A stretch of 64,000 nucleotides of DNA from Palsa-1150 sp036490515 (GCA_036490515.1 DASXDU010000042.1:124001-188000); one strand, 5' to 3'; shown: positions 1 through 12,310, counted from the stretch's first letter. A program made the numbers and translations. The notes: a model not told the origin generated them from the letters alone.

Positions 1-85
1 CGTGGTCACGACGCTCCTCACGCCGGTGCTGCTCCGGGGGAGGCTGTCATCGCCGCCCAGCCCGATCCCAACCGGGACCGAGTAG
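1..85 (+). CDS. C-terminal end of a probable cation/proton antiporter (partial)
   Basis: The second plus frame is open from the window edge to a TAG at 83-85. The visible residues begin VVTTLLTPVLLR, which resembles the end of the last transmembrane helix in CPA2-type sodium or potassium/proton antiporters, where a TLLTPxLLR stretch is followed by a short basic cytoplasmic tail. Here the tail is short and rich in Ser and Pro. Only about 27 residues are in the window, so the family call rests on one motif and is tentative. The bulk of the gene lies to the left. Confidence 0.4.
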   Translation, partial: VVTTLLTPVLLRGRLSSPPSPIPTGTE

Positions 86-115
86 GGCGCACGCGCCGGA
101 CGCCGTCGCGAGGAG

Positions 116-324
116 TCACCTCGGCAGCTCCACCCGTTGGTCAGCTCCGCACAGCGTTTCGATGAGCTTCGCGAGAACGTCGACGTTGACGGGCTTCGTC
201 AAGTGCGCGTCGAAACCCGTTCGGTGTGCGCGCTCACGGTCGCTCTCCTGACCGTAGCCCCGGCGTCCTCCATCGCGAGCGCGAGCCCGTCTCCCGTATC
301 GACCAGCCTTAGAACTCGGACGGC
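116..324 (-). pseudogene. Broken response-regulator receiver domain
   Basis: Two different minus-strand frames carry the two ends of one receiver domain. The upstream frame (about 324-262) reads VRVLRLVDTGDGLALAMEDAG, close to the usual first beta strand and helix of a receiver, though the first acidic pair is damaged. The second frame reads GYGQESDRERAHRTGFDAH then LTKPVNVDVLAKLIETL to a stop at 116, which matches the alpha4-beta5-alpha5 part including the conserved Lys-Pro. The frames join near 262 at a short GC-rich overlap, and the middle of the domain, including the phosphorylated Asp, is missing. I read this as an internal deletion with frameshift. A chance resemblance of the first half cannot be excluded; the second half is convincing. 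Confidence 0.5.
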
Positions 325-463
325 GCCAGGGAGCCGTTGCTCCGACTTTCGGTGAGCGCGACACCTGGGGATTCGGCGCGTCCCGTGTGTAGCACGAGGG
401 TGCAGGAGCACGCGGGCGCTCTTCCAGCCGGGCCCATGCGCAGGGGCCGATGCGCGAGCCCCT

Positions 464-958
464 TCAGCATGCCCAGCGGGTCAACAGAAACCGCTCCGCC
501 GAGCGATGCAGCTCGGCGGGATCGCGATACCGCACGAGCAGCGCGTCGCATCCCGCGCCGCGTGCGCGGCGGGCCTGCGTCGCGTCGGCCGTGCATGCGA
601 TCGTCGGCGCCCGCGACGCCCGCAAGAGGCGCAGCGTGGCAGCCGCCTCGGCGGGAGCGTCTCGCATGTCGACCACGATGACGTCGGCGTCGCAGGCGTC
701 CGCCATGGCTGCGGCGTCTTCGCCGAGCGAGCACTCCTCGACGTGCCATCCGCCCACGCGGAGCGTCCAAGCTTGGCGCGCCCGCTCGGTGACCTCCGTC
801 CCGACGAGCAGGACCGTGGGTCGGCCGCGCCGAGAGCCCACGCCCGCTCGCCAGCGCGCCTGCGCGCAGGTGGACGCTTCCTGTGTCTCGGACCCGCAGA
901 GGGATTTGGCGAGCGATCTGTGTCCCATCCGTATCGGGATGAGCAATGGCCAGGCCAC
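464..958 (-). CDS. Degenerate receiver-domain protein
   Basis: This 164-residue protein starts with GTG at 958, preceded by AGGAG about 9 bases upstream. Residues from about 47 onward fold like a CheY receiver: PTVLLVG as strand 1, VIVVDMRDAP as strand 3 with the candidate phosphoacceptor Asp, and GAGCDALLVRYRDP as strand 5. The first acidic pair is replaced (VGTEV) and the conserved Lys of the Lys-Pro motif is Arg, so normal magnesium binding and switching are doubtful. The first 45 residues are not recognisable. It is divergent from the sigma-54 activator at 1057 and lies upstream of the broken receiver at 116-324. It could be a phosphorylation-independent regulator or a decaying one. Confidence 0.6.
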   Translation of the reverse strand: MAWPLLIPIRMGHRSLAKSLCGSETQEASTCAQARWRAGVGSRRGRPTVLLVGTEVTERARQAWTLRVGGWHVEECSLGEDAAAMADACDADVIVVDMRDAPAEAAATLRLLRASRAPTIACTADATQARRARGAGCDALLVRYRDPAELHRSAERFLLTRWAC

Positions 959-1056
959 GGCGTCACTCCTCGCGGAGGTGCTGCACCTCGAGCGCTTGGG
1001 GTCGGTAGCGTTCGGGGTCGGCGGAGGGCCACGATGGTCTACCGTACTGCGACCCC

Positions 1057-2457
1057 ATGACCCGACGCCTCCTCGTCATCGACGACGACCCCAGCATGCT
1101 CGACCTCCTGCGCGTGGAGCTCGGAGAGCGTGGCTTCGACGTGGTGAGCAAGTCGTCGCCGGAGGCCGCTCTGAAGACGCTCACCGAAGAGGACTTCAGC
1201 GTCGTGCTCACCGACATCAACATGGCCGGGATGACCGGGGTCGATCTCTGCCGCGAGGCGGTTCGCCTCCGCGAGGACACCCCCGTCATCGTGATGACCG
1301 CCTTCGCCAGCATGGAGTCGGCGGTGGCTTCGATCCGCGCCGGCGCCTACGACTTCGTGACCAAGCCGCTCAACCACGACGATCTGGTGCTCGCCATCGA
1401 GCGCGCCGCCGACCACAGGGACCTGCGCGACGAGCTGAAGCGCATGCAGCGCACGGTGGCCGAGCTTCGCCCCTTCGACGAGATCGTCGGAGAGAGCGCC
1501 GCCATCAAGGCCATGTGCAATCTCATCGCCCGGGTGGCCGACTCCGAGGCCACCGTGCTGGTCACCGGCGAGAGCGGGACGGGCAAGGAGCTGGTCGCGC
1601 GGGCGCTGCACAGCCGGAGCGCTCGTGCCAGCGGACCCTTCGTGGCCATCAACTGCGCGGCCATGCCGGAGCCTCTCCTCGAGAGCGAGCTGTTTGGGCA
1701 CACCAAGGGCGCCTTCACCGACGCGCGCACCGCGCGCCCCGGGCTGTTCGTGAAAGCCACCGGCGGCACCCTCTTCCTCGACGAGATCGGGGAGATGCCG
1801 CTGGGCATGCAGGCCAAGCTGCTGCGAGCCCTTCAGGAGAGAAGGGCGCGTCCGGTGGGGGGCGACAGCGAGGTGCCGTTCAACGCTCGCATCGTCGCGG
1901 CCACGAATCGGGACCTGGAGGCCGCCGTCGAGAACCGGGCCTTCCGGGAGGACCTCTTTTATCGGATCAACGTCGTGCACATCGACGTGCCCGCGCTGCG
2001 CGAGCGGGAGAACGACGTGCTCCTCCTCGCGCACAGCTTTCTCCAGAAGTCCAAGCTGCGCGGCGGCGAGCCGGTGCGCGGGCTGAAGAGCGCGGCCGCC
2101 GAGATGCTCGTGGCCTATCCGTGGCCGGGCAACGTGCGCGAGCTCCAGAACTGCATCGAGCGGGCCGTGGCGCTGACGCAGTTCGACCAGATCGGGGTGG
2201 ACGATCTTCCCGAGCGGATCGGCCAGTACCGTCCCCCGCGCACCCAGGGAGTGAGTACCGTCTCGGTGGGTACCATCTTGAGGGTCGACGAGATGGAGCG
2301 CCGCTACGTGCTGCAGGTCCTCGAGCTTCTGGGTGGGAACAAGGCCTCGGCCGCACGCGCTCTCGGGATGGACCGGCGAACCCTCTACCGGAAGCTGGAC
2401 GCATGGGGGAACGGCTCGGCGGCCCCGGAGCCAGGAAGCTCGCCGGCGGAGAGCTAG
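1057..2457 (+). CDS. Sigma-54-dependent response regulator, NtrC/AtoC type
   Basis: The protein has 466 residues and the complete three-domain layout of a bacterial enhancer-binding protein. A receiver domain (about 5-118) has the acidic pocket at 9-11, phosphoacceptor Asp53 in VVLTDINM, and Lys in FVTKPL. An AAA+ domain follows, with Walker A GESGTGKE near 171-178, Walker B LFLDEIGE, and the sigma-54 contact loop GAFTDA, a variant of GAFTGA. The C-terminus carries a Fis-type helix-turn-helix, NKASAARALGMDRRTLYRK. It should hydrolyse ATP to remodel sigma-54 polymerase at distant promoters once phosphorylated. No kinase gene is adjacent, so the partner is elsewhere. A small membrane protein starts 2 bases after its stop and is probably cotranscribed. 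Confidence 0.93.
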   Translation: MTRRLLVIDDDPSMLDLLRVELGERGFDVVSKSSPEAALKTLTEEDFSVVLTDINMAGMTGVDLCREAVRLREDTPVIVMTAFASMESAVASIRAGAYDFVTKPLNHDDLVLAIERAADHRDLRDELKRMQRTVAELRPFDEIVGESAAIKAMCNLIARVADSEATVLVTGESGTGKELVARALHSRSARASGPFVAINCAAMPEPLLESELFGHTKGAFTDARTARPGLFVKATGGTLFLDEIGEMPLGMQAKLLRALQERRARPVGGDSEVPFNARIVAATNRDLEAAVENRAFREDLFYRINVVHIDVPALRERENDVLLLAHSFLQKSKLRGGEPVRGLKSAAAEMLVAYPWPGNVRELQNCIERAVALTQFDQIGVDDLPERIGQYRPPRTQGVSTVSVGTILRVDEMERRYVLQVLELLGGNKASAARALGMDRRTLYRKLDAWGNGSAAPEPGSSPAES

Positions 2458-2459
2458 AC

Positions 2460-2966
2460 GTGGACCCGCTCTGGATGGGCCTCGGCATCGGCTGCGCGCT
2501 GCTGCTCTTCGTCGTGTGGCTGGTCCGCATGTCGACCGAACCGGCCAGGGCGGCGAAGAGCGCGGCCGAGGCGAAGGCGAAGGAGGCCGACGTCGACGCG
2601 CTCCGGCGCGCGGCGGGCCTCTACATGGGCCGCATGCCGGACGACGAGCGGCGCGCGTTCGAGAAGGCCTCTCGCATCGTGCGCGCACGCGTCCTCTCGA
2701 CGATGCAGACCGGCGAGACGATCAACCTGCGCGTGGTGCTCGACATCGATCTGAAGGTCGAGGCCCCGGAGGGCGCGTACGAGGTCCAGGTCAAGGAGCC
2801 CATCCAGTACAAGGACCTCGCGCGCTTCGAGGAGGGCAGGGAGGTCGACGTCTACGCGAACCCGAACGACAAGACGAAGGTGCTCCTCTGCGATCCGGAG
2901 ATCGCGGCGCTCGACCGGGAGATGAAGGAGATGAAGGAGGAGGACGCGCGGGTCGAGAAGGAGTAG
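2460..2966 (+). CDS. Small membrane-anchored protein of unknown function
   Basis: The start is taken as the GTG at 2460, directly after the TAG of the sigma-54 regulator, giving 168 residues; an ATG at 2475 is the alternative. Residues about 5-24 form one membrane helix (LGIGCALLLFVVWLV). An Ala/Glu/Lys-rich stretch follows, then a soluble domain of about 110 residues with alternating strands (INLRVVLDIDLKVEAP, VDVYANPNDKTKVLL) and a charged helical end (MKEMKEEDARVEKE). I do not recognise the family. The spacing suggests cotranscription with the regulator. The N-in, C-out orientation is not determined. It converges on rsgA with 12 bases between stops. Confidence 0.75.
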   Translation: MDPLWMGLGIGCALLLFVVWLVRMSTEPARAAKSAAEAKAKEADVDALRRAAGLYMGRMPDDERRAFEKASRIVRARVLSTMQTGETINLRVVLDIDLKVEAPEGAYEVQVKEPIQYKDLARFEEGREVDVYANPNDKTKVLLCDPEIAALDREMKEMKEEDARVEKE

Positions 2967-2978
2967 TGCGCGCCACGC

Positions 2979-3896
2979 TCACGACCGCGGAGGCCGGGTT
3001 CGCCTGCGGCGGCCGCTCATCTCGCCGAGGAGCTTTCGCCACGCCTCGACGCGCTCGGGCGAGAGCTCGCCGCTCTCCAGCCCCGCGCGCACGCGGCACC
3101 CGGGCTCGGTCGTGTGCGTGCAATCGCCGAAGCGGCAGCGGGCGGCGGCGCGCGTCACGTCGGCAAAGGCCTCGTCGAGCCCCTGCCCGGCGTCCATCAG
3201 CCCGAGCTCGCGCATGCCGGGCATGTCGAGGAGGAAACCCCCGCCCGGCAGGCGGATGATCTCGCGGCGGGTCGTCGTGTGGCGGCCCTTGCCGTCGTCG
3301 CGGAGACCGCCGACGCGCATGCGCTCCTCGCCGAGCAGGCGATTGACGAGCGTCGACTTGCCGACGCCGCTCGATCCGAGGAGCGCCGCGAGCCTCCCCG
3401 GTGCCACGCGCCGGGCCACCTCGTCCACGCCCTCGCCCGTGACGGCGCTCACGACGAGCACCTCGGCGTCCTGGGCGACGCTCGCGACACGCGCCCGTTC
3501 GGCCTCCACGTCGGCGCACGCGTCCGCCTTCGTCACGAGAAGGACCGGAACCACTCCCCCGTCGTGCGCCACGGCGAGGTAGCGCTCGATGCGTCGCTCG
3601 TTGACGTCGCCTCCCGCCGCGGTCGCCACGAACGCCACGTCGACGTTCGCCGCCATCACCTGCTCGACGTCGGCGAGCCCGGCCGCCTTGCGCGCCAGCA
3701 CGGTCGTGCGCGGGTGCACCTCCACGACGAGCCCGTCGTCCGCCACCTCGACCCAGTCGCCCACGACCGGCCGGGTGCCGCGCCCGGCGCGCGCCTCGCG
3801 AAGCGCCTTGCCGCCGAGGCGGACGCTTCGCTCGCCGCCCCCGTCGAGCCAGGCGACGTAGGCGATGCCGTCGTCGATGGCGATGCGGGCGCGCAC
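2979..3896 (-). CDS. rsgA: Small ribosomal subunit biogenesis GTPase RsgA
   Basis: The protein has 305 residues and the hallmark circularly permuted GTPase order G4-G1-G3. G4 is TKAD at 122-125, the P-loop is GSSGVGKST at about 174-182, and G3 is DMPG at 224-227. An N-terminal OB fold (about 1-75) precedes the GTPase. A C-terminal zinc knuckle has Cys254, Cys259, His261 and Cys267 in the CxFxxCxHxxEPGC pattern. RsgA binds the 30S subunit late in assembly and checks the decoding centre in a GTP-dependent manner. The ATG at 3896 gives the full-length OB fold. It is transcribed alone, divergent from malQ across a 185-base spacer. Confidence 0.95.
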   Translation of the reverse strand: MRARIAIDDGIAYVAWLDGGGERSVRLGGKALREARAGRGTRPVVGDWVEVADDGLVVEVHPRTTVLARKAAGLADVEQVMAANVDVAFVATAAGGDVNERRIERYLAVAHDGGVVPVLLVTKADACADVEAERARVASVAQDAEVLVVSAVTGEGVDEVARRVAPGRLAALLGSSGVGKSTLVNRLLGEERMRVGGLRDDGKGRHTTTRREIIRLPGGGFLLDMPGMRELGLMDAGQGLDEAFADVTRAAARCRFGDCTHTTEPGCRVRAGLESGELSPERVEAWRKLLGEMSGRRRRTRPPRS

Positions 3897-3960
3897 GGCC
3901 CGGAGGGTACCCGGACTCTTCGATTCGTCGAGCCGAGCCGATCGGCAGCAGCGGGGACGA

Positions 3961-4012
3961 CCGGAGCAACCGGAGCGGCCGGGACGACCGGAGCTTCGTG
4001 AGCGTCCGGAGC
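3961..4012. repeat. CCGGAGC direct-repeat cluster upstream of malQ
   Basis: The heptamer CCGGAGC occurs at 3961, 3970, 3988 and 4006, so successive copies are 9, 18 and 18 bases apart, all multiples of 9. Two copies are embedded in a longer GACGACCGGAGC. The cluster lies in the 185-base divergent spacer between rsgA and malQ, 70 to 120 bases upstream of the malQ start. It could be a set of regulator half-sites or a decayed 9-base tandem repeat. Confidence 0.55.
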
Positions 4013-4081
4013 ACGTCGACGAACCCGCCTGGCACGAGGCGAGCTAGCCTCTAGTCTGCAAGACGTCGTCCCTCGTCCTCG

Positions 4082-5622
4082 ATGAGCGTCCCCACCCTGC
4101 GGCAGCGTGCGAGCGGCGTGCTCCTTCACCCGACGTCCCTGCCGGGGCCTCACGGCAGCGGCGATCTCGGCGTGCCCGCCCGGGCCTTCGTCGACTTCCT
4201 CGCGCGCGCCGGGCAGCGCTGGTGGCAGATGCTCCCGGTGGCACCGCCGGGTTATGGCGAGTCGCCCTACAGCGCGCAGTCGGCGTTCGCGGGGAGCCCG
4301 CTCCTCGTGAGCCTCGAGGGGCTGGCCGGCGAGGGGCTGCTTCGCCCGGGCGAGATCGCGCCCGACGCGCCGCTCGCCGCGAACCGCGTGGACCACCCTC
4401 CGACGGAGGCGCACCGCATGCGGCGGCTGCGGGCCGCGTTCGACGCGTTCGAGGGGCGGGCCCCGGCCGAGGAGAAGAAGGACCTCGCGGCGTACGCCGA
4501 GGAGAACCGCGCGTGGCTCGAGGACTGGGCGCTCTTCGACGCGCTCAAGCGCGCCCACGGGGGCGTGCAGTGGACGCGGTGGGCGCCGGCCCTGCGGAGC
4601 CGCGAGCCGCGCGCCCTGGCGACGGCGCGCACCGAGCACGCCCGCGAGATGGCGTTTGCGCGCTTCGTGCAATGGGCCTTCGACCGGCAGTGGCGCGCGC
4701 TCCGGGGATACGCGCAGGCGCGCGGCGTCGGTCTCATCGGGGACGTGCCCATCTTCGTGGCGCACGACAGCGCGGACGTCTGGCAGCAGCCCGACGCGTT
4801 CTTCCTCGACGGCGCGGGCGAGCCCACGGTCATCTCCGGCTGCCCGCCCGACTACTTCAGCGCGACCGGGCAGCGCTGGGGCAACCCGCTCTACCGCTGG
4901 AGGCGCATGCGCAAGACCGGCTACCGCTGGTGGATCGATCGCCTGCGGACGACGCTCCGCCGCTTCGACGCCGTGCGCCTCGACCACTTCATCGGCTTCC
5001 AGCGCTACTGGGAGATCCCCGCGACCGAGCCCACCGCGGTGCGGGGCCGCTGGATGAAGGGCCCGGGCGCGGACTTCTTCGACGCCGTGAAGGCCGCCCT
5101 CGGCGAGCTGCCGCTCATCGCGGAGGATCTCGGCGAGACGACGCCCGCGGTCTACGCGCTCCGCGACCGCTACCGCCTGCCCGGGATCAAGATCCTCCAG
5201 TTCGCGTTCGGGGCCGACCCGCAGGGGCCGAGCTTCCGCCCCCACAACTACCCGCGACGGGCGGTCGTCTACACGGGCACGCACGACAACGACACGACCG
5301 TGGGCTGGTTTCTCGACCCCGGTGGCGACGACACGACGCGCACGCCGGCGATGGTCGACCGTGAGCGCTCGGCGGCCCTCACGTACCTGGGCACGACCGG
5401 AGAGGAGATCCACTGGGACATGATCCGCACGGCGCTGGCGTCGGTGGCGCGGCTCGCGCTCTTCCCGATGCAGGACCTGCTGGGGCTCGGCTCGGAGGCG
5501 CGCATGAACCGCCCCGGCAAGCCGTCGGGCAACTGGTCGTGGCGCTTCGCGGAGGGCGCGGCGACCGAGCGCATCGCCGACCGCCTCGCGGGCCTCACGC
5601 GCGCATACGAGAGGGGCGCGGC

Positions 5623-5626
<4 letters not shown>
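4082..5626 (+). CDS. malQ: 4-alpha-glucanotransferase (amylomaltase)
   Basis: The 514-residue length is typical of the short GH77 amylomaltases. The N-terminus RASGVLLHPTSLPGPHGSGDLG is diagnostic of the family. The catalytic nucleophile is Asp301 in VRLDHFIGF, the acid/base is Glu348 in IAEDLG, and the transition-state Asp lies near 401 in GTHDND. The enzyme transfers maltooligosaccharide units between alpha-1,4-glucans and releases glucose. Its stop overlaps the ATG of the trehalose synthase/maltokinase fusion (ATGA at 5623-5626), so the two are translationally coupled, placing it in a glycogen/maltose/trehalose pathway. There is no signal peptide, so it acts in the cytoplasm. Repeats at 3961-4012 may regulate it. 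Confidence 0.95.
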
Positions 5627-8948
<3,322 letters not shown>

Positions 8949-8952
<4 letters not shown>

Positions 8953-10046
8953 CGGACGTGACCGACCGTCCGAGCCCCGTCCGCGCCGGGCAGGGGTTCG
9001 ACGTGGGCGCACTCGCCTCGTGGCTCCGGCCGCGCGTCGCCGGCCTCGAGAGCGCCGAGCGCGCGCCCGAGCTCCTCCAGTTCGGGCGCGGCTTCTCGAA
9101 CCTCACGTACCTCGCGCGCTTCGGCGACCGCGAGCTCGTCGTCCGCCGCGCTCCGCCCGGCGTGAACATCAAGAGCGCCCACGACATGGGGCGCGAGTTC
9201 CGCATCCTCTCGGCGCTCGCGCCCTCGTGGCCGAAGGCGCCGCGCCCCCTCGCGCACTGCGAGGACGCGTCGGTCATCGGGACGCCGTTCTACGTGATGG
9301 AGCGCGTCCGCGGCGTCATCCTGCGGGCGAAGGCCCCGGAGGGGCTCGCGCTCGACGCCACGACGATGCGCCGCGCATCGGAGGCGACGTGCGACACGCT
9401 GGCCGAGATCCACGCGCTCGACTGGAAGGGCGTGGGCCTCGGGGACCTCGGCAAACCGCAGGGCTACGTCGAGCGCCAGGTGAAGGGCTGGGCCGAGCGG
9501 TACCTCAAGGCGCGGACCGACGACGTGCCGCAGGTGGAGCGCCTGGGCGCGTGGCTCGAGGAGCACCGACCCGCCGAGACCGGCGAGCGAGGCGCTACCA
9601 TCGTCCACAACGACTTCAAGTACGACAACGTCGTGCTCGCGCCGGACCTCGGGCGCGTCGTGGCGGTCCTCGACTGGGAGATGGCGACGATCGGCGACCC
9701 GCTCATGGACCTGGGCACGGCCCTCGGCTACTGGATCGAGCCCGACGACCCCCCGGTCTTCCAGGTGACCGTCTTCGGGCCGACCAACCGGCCCGGCAAC
9801 CTCACGCGCGTCGAGTTCGCCGAGCGCTGGTCGAAGGCGACGGGCCGCGACGCGTCGAACGTCCTCTTCTACTACGCGTTCGCGCTCTTCAAGCTCGCCG
9901 TGGTCGCCCAGCAGCTCTACAAGCGGTGGGTCGACGGCCACACGAAAGAGGAGCGCTACGCGATGATGATCGAGGGCGTGCGCGCCGTCGCCACGAGCGC
10001 GCTCGTCGCCGTCGACAAGGGGCGCATCGACCGTCTCGGCGAGTAG
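8949..10046 (+). CDS. APH-family small-molecule phosphotransferase
   Basis: The GTG at 8949 overlaps the preceding stop (GTGA) and gives 365 residues. The fold is the aminoglycoside-phosphotransferase/choline-kinase type. The ATP-binding N-lobe has FGRGFSNLTYLARFG with LVVRR, the catalytic loop is IVHNDFKYDN, and the magnesium motif is VLDWEMATIGDPLMD. Overall it most resembles the ACAD10-like phosphotransferases found near acyl-CoA or sugar metabolism genes. The substrate is not known. Coupling to malQ and treS-maltokinase suggests a sugar or glucan-derived alcohol, but that is inference from position. A role in antibiotic resistance is unlikely given the context. Confidence 0.82.
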
Positions 10047-10111
10047 GCCGGCCGCGGGGAGGCGCGCAGGCCGTCCTCGGCGCGCAGCCCGCGCGGGGCT
10101 ACCATCCAGGG

Positions 10112-10813
10112 ATGAAGCGGTTCGGCGTCGGCGTCCTGGGCACTGGGGTGGTGAGCCTCGGCTGGGCGCTGAGCGTCGGCATCGTCTCGATCGGGATGAA
10201 CGCCGTCGGCTGGATCGCCATCGGCCTCAACGCGGCGGGTTTCGTCTCCGTGGGCCTCATCAACTCCGTCGGCGTCTTCTCGTTCGGCGGCGTCAACGCG
10301 CTCGGCGGCTGGGGGTCCGGGGGCGTGAACGCGGGCGGGGGACACTGGTTCGGCCTCGTCGTGTCCTTCGCCGCGACGCTGGGGCTTCTCGTCGCTCGCC
10401 TGCGGAGATGGCCGGAGCGGGCCGAGCGCCTCGAGGTCGTGCCCCTCGACGTCGCGATGGCTGCCCACGCAGGCAAGGCCCGGGCACGTCTCGTCGGCGT
10501 CGGGACGCAGATCGCGCTGCGCCAGGGGTCCGTGGTCGTCCGTCCGCAGGCGACCGAGGGTGCGCTCCGCCATGCGGCCACCCTCGGCCGCGGCGCGCGC
10601 GTCATCGCGACGTTCCAGCGCGGCATGGAGGAGGTCCCGGGCGCCGGCTACCGCGACGACGCCGCCCACCCCATCGGGGAGCTCGTGCACGTGATGGCCG
10701 ACCCCGAGCGGGGCTTCGTGCGGACGCTCTTCGCAGGCACCGTGGGGATCAACCTCGCCCTGTCGATTGCCGGCGCGGCAAGCGCGATCGTGGCGTTCTT
10801 CGTCTGGCCTTGA
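10112..10813 (+). CDS. Repeat-rich membrane protein of unknown function
   Basis: The protein has 233 residues from the ATG at 10112. Residues about 5-80 are a run of imperfect 10-11-residue repeats of the form VG-x-hydrophobic-Ser/Ala-hydrophobic-G-x-Asn-Ala, for example VGIVSIGMNA, VGWIAIGLNA, VGVFSFGGVNA. A membrane helix follows (FGLVVSFAATLGLLVA), then a soluble domain of about 120 residues with strands such as ARARLVGVGTQIALRQ and SVVVRPQ, and a last membrane helix (TVGINLALSIAGAASAIVAFF). Gly every fifth or sixth position could make a beta solenoid or tightly packed helices. I know of no assigned function. It converges on the rhomboid gene with 9 bases between stops. Confidence 0.8.
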   Translation: MKRFGVGVLGTGVVSLGWALSVGIVSIGMNAVGWIAIGLNAAGFVSVGLINSVGVFSFGGVNALGGWGSGGVNAGGGHWFGLVVSFAATLGLLVARLRRWPERAERLEVVPLDVAMAAHAGKARARLVGVGTQIALRQGSVVVRPQATEGALRHAATLGRGARVIATFQRGMEEVPGAGYRDDAAHPIGELVHVMADPERGFVRTLFAGTVGINLALSIAGAASAIVAFFVWP

Positions 10814-10822
10814 GACGCTTGC

Positions 10823-11551
10823 TCAGTTCCAGCGCTCCGCGCGCCCACCGCGTCGCCGGTTCGCCCAGCGATCGTGGCGGTCGTACTCGTCGAGCCGCGG
10901 GCGCCCGAGCAGGAACACCCGGTGCAAGACGACGCCCCCCACGAACCCGCCGACGTGCGCCATGAACGCGACGCCGCCCACCGCGCTCGTCGTGAGCGCG
11001 CTCCAGAGGTTCACGACGAAGAACTCACCGATGACGAGCCACGCGGGGAAGCTGAGGAACAGGCCGAAGAAGAACCAGAGGAGGAACACCGGGTTGAACA
11101 CGGTGATGGGCGAGCGCGGGTAGAGGAAGAGGTACGCCCCGAGGACCGCGGAGATGGCGCCCGACGCGCCGAGCATGGGGACGCTCGTCGTCGGATCGAC
11201 GAGGGTCTGCGCCGCGGCCGCGCACACGCCGCCCACGAGATAGAAGAGCAGGTACGGGACGTGCCCCATCGCGTCCTCGACGTTGTCGCCGAAGATCCAG
11301 AGGTAGAGCATGTTGCCCGCGATGTGGCCGAGGCTCGCGTGCATGAACATCGCGGTGAAGACCGTCTCGACGCCGACGACGGGGTCGACGAAGAGCCTCC
11401 GCGGCACGAACGCGTAGTCCTCGGTGACGCCGCCCGAGAGCTGAAGGAGGAACACCGCGACGTTCGCGACGATGAGCGCGTAGTTGACGACTGGAAACGA
11501 CCGCGTGGGGAGGCGGTCGCGGAGCGGGAAGAGCGGCGGGAGGATGGTCAT
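10823..11551 (-). CDS. Rhomboid-family intramembrane serine protease
   Basis: The protein has 242 residues and about six membrane helices. The catalytic dyad is visible: Ser130 in GASGA and His199 in AHVGG. The helix-2 motif HxxxN is His76-Asn80 in GHIAGN, and the L1 region includes a Trp-Ile-Phe stretch. Rhomboids cut membrane proteins within or beside transmembrane segments. The last 25 residues are basic and hydrophilic (HDRWANRRRGG). The gene lies downstream of an outer-membrane protein gene on the same strand, 9 bases apart, so the two may be cotranscribed, but there is no sign that one is the substrate of the other. Confidence 0.93.
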   Translation of the reverse strand: MTILPPLFPLRDRLPTRSFPVVNYALIVANVAVFLLQLSGGVTEDYAFVPRRLFVDPVVGVETVFTAMFMHASLGHIAGNMLYLWIFGDNVEDAMGHVPYLLFYLVGGVCAAAAQTLVDPTTSVPMLGASGAISAVLGAYLFLYPRSPITVFNPVFLLWFFFGLFLSFPAWLVIGEFFVVNLWSALTTSAVGGVAFMAHVGGFVGGVVLHRVFLLGRPRLDEYDRHDRWANRRRGGRAERWN

Positions 11552-11560
11552 CGGCGCGCC

Positions 11561-12310
11561 CTAGAAGGACCAGCCCACCTGGAGGAGGAGCCGCGGGAAG
11601 ACCGCGCTCTGGGAGGCCATCGCGACGAAGCCGAGGCCGAGGCCCGCGCCGAGCGTGAGCCCGCCGGGAAGCACCGCCTGCCCGCCCGCGTCGAGGGCCG
11701 CGCCCCAGTACGCCTGCGCGTTGGTCGTCGCGCCCACGCTCGCGTTCGTCGTCGTTCCCAGGAGGAGCGACGGCCCGAAGAACGGCCCCGACAGCGTGCG
11801 CCGCCAGTGCCACCAGTAGTGGTAGCCGAGCTCCGCGCCGAAGCTGTCCGACCTCTGCGTCGCGAAGCCGAGCGCCTCGCTCCGCAGATCGTACCGGCCG
11901 CCCCGGTCGAACTGGAACGCGAGGAGGTTGGGCGACAGCACGAGCGAGTGATGCGGCGCGATGAGGAGCTCGAGGTTCGCGCTGAGGCGCCCCAGCGTCA
12001 GCGCGACGGGGTTGAACGTGACGGCGAAGGGCCGCGCGGGCGGCTCTTCGTAGACGACGGCCACCTCGCGCCGTCGGGGGCCGCGTGACGCGAGCGGAGG
12101 AGGCGGCGGTGCGGGCTCGGTGCGAGGGGGCGCCGGCCGCGACGAGGGAGGGGCCTGCGAAGCCGACGGGGGCGGCGGCGGAGGCGGAGGGAGATCCGTC
12201 GGCGCCGTCATGGGCGGCAGCGGTGGAGGCGGGAGGTCCTGCGCGTGCGCGGCGGGAGCGGCGAGAGCCGCCCCCGTCACACCGCACGCGAACAGGAGAC
12301 GCGCCCGCAT
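11561..12310 (-). CDS. Predicted outer-membrane beta-barrel protein with proline-rich linker
   Basis: The protein has 249 residues. A Sec signal peptide (RLLFACGVTGAALAAPAAHA) would be cut after Ala23. Residues about 25-78 are almost entirely Pro with Ser, Ala and Arg, a rigid periplasmic or surface linker. From about 85 to the end there are alternating amphipathic strands with aromatic girdles, and the chain ends in LQVGWSF, with the terminal Phe preferred by the BAM machinery. This suits a small outer-membrane barrel of about eight strands. The exact family is not recognised. The rhomboid gene starts 9 bases after its stop. Confidence 0.78.
   Translation of the reverse strand: MRARLLFACGVTGAALAAPAAHAQDLPPPPLPPMTAPTDLPPPPPPPPSASQAPPSSRPAPPRTEPAPPPPPLASRGPRRREVAVVYEEPPARPFAVTFNPVALTLGRLSANLELLIAPHHSLVLSPNLLAFQFDRGGRYDLRSEALGFATQRSDSFGAELGYHYWWHWRRTLSGPFFGPSLLLGTTTNASVGATTNAQAYWGAALDAGGQAVLPGGLTLGAGLGLGFVAMASQSAVFPRLLLQVGWSF

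Noticed and set aside
450..2459. Long plus-strand frame reading into the small membrane protein
   Set aside because: Most of it is a shifted reading of the sigma-54 regulator with Arg/Pro/Ala-rich text; only the part after 2460 looks like a protein.
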